Notes under the pieces: generated by a model
The model's input: only the letters and a program-made list of their open reading frames with translations
The model's database searches: none
What the model was told of the DNA's origin: nothing
Shown here: one piece after another, positions 46,002 to 56,000 of the stretch
How the letters are laid out: each line of letters starts with the position of its first letter
Numbering within the stretch: position 1 is the stretch's first letter
Made by a program: the position numbers and the translations under genes
NCBI GenBank assembly: GCA_019454045.1
Contig: SKCR01010150.1
Span: 310,001 to 374,000, forward strand
Direction: 5' to 3'
Length of the DNA: 64,000 nt
Source: Zanthoxylum bungeanum
Taxonomy: Eukaryota > Streptophyta > Magnoliopsida > Sapindales > Rutaceae

Positions 46002-46730
46002 ACTTGATGATGATCATATGATTATGCTTTCGCAAAATGTGTATAATCTCAATGTAACAATTATGTAGAACTTGTATTTCTTTTAAGATACAGAAGCAAT
46101 TCATGTCTGTGCTCTAGAAACTAGATGCCATTGCCATGCCACCGGGCCACTTTGTACATTAAAAAAAATTATATGTTTATTTTCTTCATAGCCCTAATTA
46201 TTAATGGTCCAAAAGTGCTTTTTTATTTAATGTTTAAAATCATGCTAAAAATACTTTTTTCTAGATTAATTTTTTTTTAAAATCATTTGATAATATGTTT
46301 AAAATATATTAGTTAAATAACGCTCCTAAATTGACTCTGGAAGAACATTTTCTAAGTGCTTATAGTCAATGAAAAAAATAATTTCTTAGCTGCAGTTGCT
46401 TCCCTAATTAGGGAGGTAGATATAAATTAACCTAGCTTTTTAATTTCAACTCTTAATAATGGTAATAATGGTCCAATTTTTATTTAATTTTTTTCAAAAA
46501 ATAATGATACAAATTTGATCAATACATAATTTACAGCAGTTCTTTTCAACAAGAAATAGCATAAATGGAAATAATCAATTCTAAAGTTATTTATATATCC
46601 ATTGTTATGATTTTGCTCTCAGATCTTCCTATCTTTTTCCAATATGAAAATTTCAAAAAATGAAAAATCGATGGAATTTAACAAAGAAGACATTATTTTG
46701 CTACCCATTTATTGATTTGATGGCACTGAG
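46002..46730. other. AT-rich intergenic, no feature seen
   Basis: Sequence between the SINE and the Copia element; nothing recognised. Confidence 0.4.
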
Positions 46731-46735
46731 TAAAG

Positions 46736-47087
46736 TGTTGTGAAATAAGGATCACTCTAAGAAGTGTTTGAGGAAAAACCGAATTCGTATTATTACTACA
46801 AGAATAATACACAAGTTTTACACAAAGAAAACTCAAAGAAAAAACCTCACACTCTCTCTACAATATACACACACTCACTGGGATAATCTTTAACACTGAA
46901 AATTGCCTCAATTTATAGCCAATTCGTGGCTACTGTTCATGCCACAAATTACTCCACAATTCATGGCATTTCTTTGTTTGCTTCACCAAATTTCAAACCT
47001 CCTGATTTTGTGGCAATCACCACCTCAATTTTTGTTGGCTTGATGCAGAAAAAAGAGGTGGTAGTTGGATGCTTGCTGGACCTCACA
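46736..47087 (-). repeat. 3' LTR of the Copia element
   Basis: 352 bp, TGTTGTGAAATAAGG to CTGGACCTCACA on the plus strand. At five of the six positions where it differs from the other LTR this copy has A or T. Confidence 0.93.
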
Positions 47088-47120
47088 ATTCTCCCCCTCC
47101 AGCAGCATCTGAAGCAATCG

Positions 47121-50100
47121 TCATCTGACAGCTATCCCGATTATGTCTCTGCACAACTCTAGCTTGTCTCGAGTAACCACCTTCGTTAACGTATCGGCTG
47201 GATTCTCATCTGTATGGATCTTCACTAGTCTCAGCAGTTGTTGATCCATCACCTCGCGTATCCAGTGATAGCGAATATCAATGTGTTTCGTCCGGGAATG
47301 ATACATTGAGTTCTTGCTCAAGTCCAGAGCACTCTGACTGTCACAATGTATCTTGTATTCTGTCTGCTTGATCCTAACTCTTGGAGAAACCGCTTTAGCC
47401 ACAACATTTCTTTTCCTGCCTCAGCTATGGCAATGTACTCAGCTTCTGTTGTGGATAATGCTATACACCTCTGCAATCTTGACTGCCATGACACAGCTCC
47501 CCCTGCAAAAGTGTAAATGAATCCTGATGTAGATTTCCTACCATCAAGATCTCCTGCCATATCTGAATCTGTATAGCCTTCCAAGATCGGATCAGCTCCC
47601 CCAACACAGACGAAACTTCGTTGTACCCTTCAGGTACATGAGAATCCATTTGACTGCTTCCCAGTGTTGTTTTCCAGGTTAGAGAGAAAACGGCTCACTA
47701 CACCAACTGCGTGTGCAATATCTGGCCTGGTACATACCATTGCATACATTAGGCTTCCAACAGCTGAAGAATACGGTATTGCTGACATTTCCTCTATCTC
47801 TTTCTTGGATGAGGGCACGAACTCTTGCTCAGTTTGAAATGGTGCGCTAGCGGAACGCTGACTGGTTTGGCTTTCTGTATATCGAACCTTTTGATCACCC
47901 GTTCAATATACCTCTCATGTGAAAGCCATAACTTATTGTTCTGTCTGTCACGAACAATCTCCATTCCCAAAATCTGTTGAGCTGATCCCAAGTCTTTCAT
48001 GTCGAAAGCCTTGGAGAGTTCCTTCTTCAGCTGGCTGATCTTCGCTGCTTCTTGTCCAACAATCAACATGTCATCTACATACAGTAGAAGAGCAACGAAA
48101 TTTCCATCTGGAAACCTCTGAATGTATACACACTGATCTGCTGCAGTTCTTTTGTAGCCTTGACCCACCATGAATGAGTCGAACTTCTTGTATCATTGCC
48201 TCGGTGCTTGCTTGAGCCCGTACAAACTCTTTTTCAGCTTGCAAACAAGTTTTTCTTTACCTGAAACCTTGAATCCTTCTGGCTGCTCCATGTAGATTTC
48301 TTCATTCAGATCACCATGAAGAAATGCTGTTTTGACATCCATCTGTTCAAGCTCCAAGTTCAGTCTGGCTACCAATCCTAGGATGACTCGGATTGAAGCC
48401 ATTTTTACACACTGGTGAAAAAATCTCATCAAAGTCAATGCCTTTTTTCTGTAGGAATCCTTTGACCACTAGCCGAGCTTTGTGTTTCACCACTTTCCCG
48501 CTGCCATCTTTCTTGAGCTTGAATACCCATTTGTTCCTCAGTGCCTTCATTCCATGTGGGAGCTTCACTATCTCATAAGTATTGTTTTTCTGCAGAGATT
48601 CCATCTCATCCTGCATTGCGTGCAGCCATTTGTCTTTGTCCTTATGAGATACTGCTTCGTTGAAGGTTTCTGGCTCCCCCTCATCAGTAAGCAGAATGTA
48701 TTCTGATCCTGAGTATCTGGCTGATGGAATCCGGCCTCTCTCGGATCTTCGTACAGGAGGTTCTGGCTGTCTGTTGTCATCTGGATCTGTGGATGACCCT
48801 GAAGCCTCTGATGGAGCAGGCTGCAGCTCCCCATGCTCAACACCTCCTTCCTCCTCTGGTTCTGCTTCTGGTATGTCTTGCACCTCATCATCATCTGTGG
48901 CCACTGGTGTTGGTGCTGGGGTTGTGTCTGGATTTTTATCAACATTATCGGCACTGGTTCTAGAAGGCATCTGGGCTTTTCAATGTCTTCTATTGTCTGA
49001 TCTTCAAGAAACACTACATCTCTGCTTCTGATGACCTTCCTTTCCTTCGGGTCCCATACCTGTATCCAAATTCTTCGTCTCCATAGCCTATGAAGATGCA
49101 TGGAGTAGTCCTTGCATCGAGCTTCTGCCTGAGCTCCTTGGATACATGTGGCAAATGCTAAACATCCGAATATTCTGAGGTGAAATATGAAGGATTCTTA
49201 CCAGACCACACTTTCTCCGGAATCTCGAAGTCAACGGTACGATGGTGATCTGTGATCAGGTAGCAGGCGGCACGAAGGGCACGAACAGCTTCTCCCCAGA
49301 ATGGCTTTGGCAGATTAGCCATACTGATCATGCTTCTGACTTTCTCCATAATGGTGCGGTTCATCCTTTCAGCGACACCATTGTGTTGTGGGGTGCGTGG
49401 AACAGTCCTCTCATGTCGAATGCCGTGACTTCCGCAGTAGGCATCGAACTCCCTGGAAGTGTATTCGCCTCCATTGTCTGTACGAAGGCACTTCAGTTTC
49501 TTCCCTGTTTCACGCTCCACCATGGCATGGAACAGTTTGAAATAATCCAGGACCTGATCCTTTGATTTCAGAAAATACACCCATACTTTCCGAGAAGCAT
49601 CATCAATAAAAGTCAGAAAATATTTGTTACTGCCTAGTGAGTTTACCTCCAAGGGACCACATACATCAGAGTACACCAGACTGAGTAACTCTGATTTCTT
49701 TGTAGATGAGAAATTAAAAGAGACTCTGTGTTGCTTACCGAATAGACAGTGGTTGCAAGGATCCAAATTAGCATTTTTGGAGACGATGATTAGATCCTTC
49801 TTTTTCAAGGTAGACATCCCCCTTTCACTCATGTGACCGAGTCTCTGATGCCACAGATTCTGAGAAGCCTCCCGTTCAGCTACATTGAGGCTTTCTGCAC
49901 AATCTTCACATGAGTCTTGTACAAGGTTCCATAGATGTGTCCTCGGGCGATGACCATGGCACCTTTTATCATCCTCCAAGTGCCGTTGCTGAAGTGACTA
50001 GCATAGCCCTGTTTGTCAAGAGCTACCCCCGAGTTAAGTTGAGCCGAAGTTCTGGAACATGTCTGACCTCCTTGAGGGTTACTGTATACCCTGCATTTGT

Positions 50101-51130
50101 CCGCAACTGTATTTCGCCAATTCCCACTATCTGAGAAGAACTGGTATTCCCCATCTTCACTGCTCCAAAGTCTCCAGCTTTGTATGTTGTGAAGAAATCT
50201 TTGTGAGGAGTGACATGGTAGGATGCTGCAGTATCTACCACCTACTCGACATCCTGAGTTGCGGTGTGAAGGCATGCTTCTTCCTGGCCGGAGCATATAG
50301 CTACATCTACTGTAGTAACTACTAGTGTCTCCGCATCATTCTTCTTCGGCTGGTTATTGCCTTGTCCCTGCTCCCGTTGCAGTTTCCGGCAATTCTTCTT
50401 CAAGTGGCCTTCAATGCCACAGTGGAAGCACTTGTATGTCTTTTTCCCGTCCTTGGACCTGCCCCTGCTTTTGCTTCTGCCTCTTCTCCCACCTTGATGT
50501 TTCTCTTGTTGTCTTCCTCGCTGCTCCGAGACAAGAGCTTCTGTTTGATCTGAGCCCACGTCTTTTCTTCTGGCTTCTTCATTTGACAAGGCATCCTTTA
50601 CCATAGGCATGGAAAGTTTGCCTCCTGGAGCTGAGTTGCTGAGAGTAACCACCAGAGTCTCCCAGTTATCAGGAAGAGAACTGAGTAGCAGAGGGCTTGA
50701 ACTTCATCTGCCAGTTGCATGTCTACTGCAGACAACTGATTCACCAGGCTTTGAAACTCGTTGGTGTGTTCCGCAACGGAAGTTCCACTCCGTAGCTTCA
50801 GGTTTACCAATGCCTCATGATTAAGGCCTTATTCCGAGCTGTTTTGGCCTGGAACATTTCTTCCAATTTCCTCCACATTTCATAAGCATCTGTGTCTGTG
50901 CTACATGGTGGAAGACACTATGACCAATCCACTGCCTAATCTGACCCAAGTTTGTTGTTGAGTTTATTCCAGTCATACTCCTTAGCAGACTCTGGTTTCA
51001 CTCCCTTCAACTCGATGACATCAAACAGATCTTTACAATGTAAAAAATCTATCATCCTAGGTCTCCAGAGGGAGTAATTAGTTGCAGCCAGTTTAATCAT
51101 TGCACCAGAATGAGAATCCTCCATCTCCAT
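47121..51130 (-). pseudogene. Copia gag-pol polyprotein, multiply disrupted
   Basis: Starts at ATG 51130 (MEMEDSHSGAMIKLAATNYS, gag N terminus with WRPRM). Domains in order: gag with LVNQLSAVDMQLADEVQAL (about 50700); zinc knuckle CFHCGIEGHLKKNC (about 50390-50435); protease VDTAASYHVT (about 50210-50240); integrase with HQRLGHM, SDVCGPL, TDNGGEY and TPQHNGVAERMNRT (49158-49860); RT with WVFKLKKDGSGKV, DVKTAFLHGDL and LLYVDDMLIV (47800-48570); RNase H with YTDSDMAGDLDGRKSTSGF and TKHIDIRYHWIRE (47130-47580). Breaks: TAG before VVDTAAS (near 50240), TGA after QAPRQ (near 48193), an extra base near 48408, a 7-bp loss near 47825, a one-base loss near 47680 and others in gag and RNase H. Non-functional. 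Confidence 0.92.
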
Positions 51131-51344
51131 TTTAAGTTTTAAAGTTTAAAATGGGAATACACTAAAATCGGGTCTGAATTTCACAAATCAGAGATCACCG
51201 TTGCGTCCGGAACGGTCGAAAATGGTGGAATAGACACTTCTTTGGTCTAAATCCTACACATGGGCTGATTTGTAAATTCCTAAAAGTTTTGGGGCAAAAC
51301 TGTAAATTTCAAAACTTCAGGGGGCTAAATGAAATTTACCAGGC

Positions 51345-51500
51345 TGCTGACGTGGCAGTGGGACCCCCGCTTGCTGACGTGGCGGCTGACGTGGCAGCTG
51401 ACGCGGCAAGATGACGTGGCGTGCTGACGTGGCAAGATGACGTGGCAGTGCGGGACCCGTATGCTGACGTGGCTGACACGTGTCGCTGACGTGGATGCTG
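51345..51500. repeat. Cluster of GACGTGGC motifs in the Copia leader
   Basis: Between gag and the primer site, eight copies of GACGTGG plus a GACGCGG variant occur within about 150 bp, mostly as GCTGACGTGGC, followed by GACACGTGTC. ACGTGGC is the core of ABA-responsive elements and TGACGTGG is a bZIP-type site. GC content is far above the surroundings. It may be a repeat array only, or a leader-borne enhancer. Confidence 0.75.
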
Positions 51501-51774
51501 ACTCGGATCGTCTTCAACCTCTGGCGCGCGTGAGGCGCGTGCTGCGAGTGGGGCGAGCGTGGGAAGCTCTCTGGTTGGCGCGTGGAGCGCGTGCGGCCGT
51601 TCTGGACGTCGGTTCGGTCGCCGGAAAATACCACCGTGCTCGTCTCGACGTGAACTAGCTGATGGTACCCTCAAATTGGATTTTTGACAACTTTACCGGA
51701 ACTCGAATTTTCTGAACCAAGCTCCGTTCTTCGGTTTTTCGATCCCAATGAAAAACCAAAGCTCTGATACCACT

Positions 51775-52126
51775 TGTTGTGAAATAAGGATCACTCTAGG
51801 AAGTGTTTGAGGAAAAACCGAATTCGTATTATTACTACAAGAATAATACACAAGTTTTACACAAAGAAAACTCAAAGAAAAAACCTCACACTCTCTCTAC
51901 AATATACACACACTCACTGGGATAATCTTTAACACTGGAAATGGCCTCAATTTATAGCCAATTCGTGGCTACTGTTCATGCCACAAATTACTCCACAATT
52001 CATGGCATCTCTTTGTTTGCTTCACCAAATTTCAAACCTCCTGATTTTGTGGCAATCACCACCTCAATGTTTGTTGGCTTGATGCAGAAAAAGGAGGTGG
52101 TAGTTGGATGCTTGCTGGACCTCACA
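51775..52126 (-). repeat. 5' LTR of the Copia element
   Basis: 352 bp; promoter-bearing LTR of the minus-strand element, next to the primer-binding site at 51761-51772. Confidence 0.93.
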
Positions 52127-52131
52127 TAAAG

Positions 52132-53096
52132 ATGGTATAAATATGCACATGTGTGTCGACCAAGCCAACTAAAATTGAATAAAAAAAAAATGCATTTTCT
52201 CTCTTCTTGCTTCAATATGAATGGCCGAATGAGGCATGAAAGTGAAACTTCAAAGCTTTTTCCAATTTTAGAATATATTTTTTAATGATCGACTCACTTT
52301 CTGAGAAAACATTATATTGCAAGTTAATGTTCATCACAATTCTTTTACCAAATTACCTATATGCTTACTACTTATTTAGCTACCACCACTCATTCCTTGT
52401 ACTTTTCTTTTATAATATCAAATTTGGAAAGCTGATCAATAAGCTGACATTCTAATACCGTCCGGTGATTAGGTTGAAATATCTTTTCATAATCAGTCTT
52501 AAATTCGGAGAAAGAAAGAGGATTGTGTTAACTCTCGACAATTAATATAAAACTTGTCGAATTTTTATAATATAGACTTGAAAGGAAATTGTATTAGTAT
52601 AATAACGTCAAAAAATATATATAAACGACCCACCCAACTCGATGAGAAAAAGTTTTGGTATGATTTGGTTTATATTGTAGTACGTATTATAGACCAAAAC
52701 TTAACCAACAGGCTACAGGTTTCTACATTAATTCTGTTCTTTTAATCTCTATTTTACCCCTGGGTTGCTTTCTGTTGACATATAATTTTCCTGAACATTA
52801 CAAGATCCTTATAGAATTTCAAACAAGGAATTCAAAATACAAAATATGAAAGAAACCTATTAAAGCCACTGCATTATAAAAATCATAAGATAAGGAATAT
52901 CCAAATTCTCATAAAAAGAGCAAAATGTAATTCATCATATATAAGTTTCAAGATAAAAATACAGTGGCTTACTTAAAGTTCCAGAATCCACCCAAATTGA
53001 TTTTTTTTTTTAATGTTAATATTGGGTGTATAAATATGCTATTGAAACCAATTTACATATTGCCAAACATCAATTAAGAAGCATCAATTTTTATTC
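52132..53096. other. Intergenic, 3' flank of the SEP-like gene
   Basis: AT-rich; must include the 3' UTR of the minus-strand SEP-like gene (AATAAA-like sequence just below 53097: TTGAGAATAAAAATTG on the minus strand). No other feature was seen. Confidence 0.5.
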
Positions 53097-56000
53097 TCAA
53101 AGCATCCATCCTGGAATGAAACCACTCACTTGTTGAGTATGAGTTGTTGCTGTCATCTGGTCTGAACATGAAGGATTATACCTGCACACAATAACAATAA
53201 TTTTAAAGAAATTAAAATTACAACAACCAAGAAAAAAATAAAAGAGCATGAAGATATTAGGAATATGAGAATTTTAATTAATTAATTAATAAATATTATA
53301 CCCAATTTGCAAAGTGGGATTGCATTCAATAGGCTGGAATAATCCTTGAGTATGAGGATTATAAGCCATATGTTGCTCATTGCCTTCCCATGAAGGTTGA
53401 AGCTGGGTTTTTGCATTGATTTCATCCAGCTGCCAAGTTTAATTTTTCAATCTCAGTCCAATAAATCAAATTTCAGAAACTTGCTCAAGCATATAACAAA
53501 TTAATTAATAATTTATGAAATAAATCACATATATATCACATAATTAAATAGACACAATAATTTAATGTGGTTCACTCTAAATAGGGCTGCGTCCATCTCC
53601 ATCACAGGTGCCACAGTTTTCCCAAGTGTATAAACATCCTTGATCCTCCTCACATCTCTAACACATTATTTATAAATCCTAACTCGTATATATTTTAACA
53701 AATTAATTTTAAAAGGAATATTAGGTGAGACGGAAAAATCACGTCATCCATATGTCTATCAATTTGTCACACAGATAAAGAAATTGCAGTTGATGTGAAG
53801 AGTGCAGTACAATGTTACCTTCATTGTCAAAGCTCTGTTAGCATCTAGTAACAATTGTTCCTGAAATGTAATATTCTGTTAGTTATTAATTTATATATAG
53901 CAGCACAAAATTGTGAATCACTGTCAATTAATTAATTTGTTTCAAATTCTTGTACCTTGTTTTGAAGATCAGAAAGCTGGTCAAGCATAAACTGCGTCTG
54001 CACAAAATTTTACATTCATCCAAAATATATATGCATGTTAGAATAAAACGTTCAGTGTTGTCGCATAAAGATAAGAGAAGCAATATTTCAAGAGCTAGTT
54101 TTTCCAGCAGTAGTTGAACCAGCATAATGAAAAAGCTAGCAAAAGGGCAGGCCCGGAGTAGGATTCAGCCAGAAGAGCTTAACCGCATTTTTCCAATACA
54201 ACTTTAGCTCCTTCCATTCCATACTTCACTTCGAAAGCTGCTAGTTCGGGGCTCCATTTATTTCACGGAGAACTCCCTCTCACGGGCAAGATCATGTACC
54301 ACGAGCAGCGTCCCAGTGCTTTCGTGCTCTTATCGCAGCAATCCCGGCAAAAGGATTTTGTCCCCTTCAGTAGAAGAACTTTCTCTCACATAACATAATA
54401 TAGGAAGGGCTAACCTGACTCCTGTGGAAAAAGAGGAGTCATCTTACTGATATGCTTGTGCGCAATAACCTTAGTTTAAAGAGCTCAACGTCCCGCTCGC
54501 CTTCTTTCTGCTCCCGCCGCTTCCGGTTCCATTCCCGGAGCGGCCTCCATCATCCCGGGCTGCTCATTCAAAAACTCCAATTTATTAGAGGTGGGGACTG
54601 TAAATGAGTAAGGCCTTCTGTCTAATTAGGATATTTATTCTATGAGTTACCGAGGAGTGGGAATTGGGAAATTCCACAAGACAAGAAAGGATTTCTCCAA
54701 AGAAAAGATTGGGAGGAATTGACTGACGTTGCGGGACATTACGTCCTTTCGTTCGGTTATTGAGTGACGACCCAGCTGGAAAGGAACTCCTTGTATGGAA
54801 GCCTACCACTGATGCAAAGGATTAGCACCAGCTGGGATCAACAAGCAGATCGGGCTAACGAAGGTTGCAGATTCGGACAAGAGGAATTATTATCGCTTAG
54901 CGCTTGTGCTGAGGAAGAAACCTATAATATTGTAGCTGCTCATGGTTATTTTCTATCCCCAGGCGTATGTCATAGCCTTTCGCGACGATTACGTAATATC
55001 CTAAAGTAAAGTGTCTTTCTTCATTCAAGAACCGGTGTTCCACTAATGAATCGCTTTCATAGGAATCGTGTCGTAGGAGTAACCTTTTATCTCTCTTCCC
55101 TTTTTTCCTTTGGAAAATTCCCTAGCGCTCGAGGCAAGGTAGGAATTGACACATGGTACACTTCAGAATTTCAATTTTGTCTCTGTTTGATATTATGAAT
55201 AAAAAAGCATGATACACAATTTTGTTTTGTTACAAAAATAATTAATGTAGGCTTTTTTAATATTTTGATGTGAATAAAATCTAAAAATTTTAACTTTTAC
55301 GAAAGTCCATTTTACATTTAAAAAATTATATTTGGATCAAAACACAATTTTATTATCAGATCAAACCATAATATCAAATAGATCATTAACAACTTTTTTA
55401 AAAAAAAATATTTTTTAATATAATACACCTCATTCCACCCGAACATCAAACTAAACGTATCTCTTTGAACTTGAACTCGTGACATCTTATTTTCACTACA
55501 AGAGTTAAGTCAACTGTACTGTTATTGGACGACTTCTACTTTACAAAATAGACCTTCAACAGTTGGCAATCAAAAGGATTAAAAAAAAAAAAAAAATTAA
55601 AAAACTATAAAAATCATAAAAACTAAATTTATATTTGAAGGTGCGCAAATGAGACCCTCATTCATTGGAGGCCATTTGTCATTTTTGGGATCTCGACGAA
55701 GATGCCCGGGGTAGCTCTCTCGGTCCCGCACGGTATTATCCCCGTAGGGAACCTCATCTATGTGGATGTGGCAATTAGGGGTCCATATGTCCGACTCTCA
55801 TCGTGGTTCCGCAGAGCATTAGGGTTATTGAGTGCCATATGGGTCATGGTTGCGAGTGTTCACAAATGCGGTTCCCTTCATACGAGGTCATTTGTCCGCT
55901 TTGGGATCTCGACGTAGGTATCTGAGGGCTGCTCTCTCGGTCCCGCACGATTTTATCCCCGTAAGAAGCCTTATCCACGTGGACATGACAATTAGGGGTC

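Larger units (their letters stand above)
46736..52126 (-). mobile_element. Full-length Ty1/Copia retrotransposon, 5.4 kb, minus strand
   Basis: Two 352-bp LTRs (46736-47087 and 51775-52126) differ at only six positions by eye (about 98.3% identity) and are flanked by the perfect duplication TAAAG (46731-46735, 52127-52131). On the minus strand the primer-binding site TGGTATCAGAGC (51761-51772, initiator tRNA-Met) follows the 5' LTR and a polypurine tract GGAGGGGGAG (47091-47100) precedes the 3' LTR. Gag, protease, integrase, RT and RNase H occur in the Copia order but with several frame breaks. Insertion is recent judged by the LTRs, yet the coding part is dead. Confidence 0.95.

Noticed and set aside
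48393..50606. Plus-strand frames across the Copia element
   Set aside because: They are antisense shadows of the minus-strand gag-pol sequence.
51336..51674. Arg/Pro-rich minus-strand frames of 105-112 codons
   Set aside because: They come from the GC-rich GACGTGGC array in the untranslated leader; two overlapping frames are open in parallel.
54764..55009. 81-codon plus-strand frame as a host gene
   Set aside because: Its recognisable part is a psbA fragment within organelle-like DNA in an intron; not a nuclear gene.
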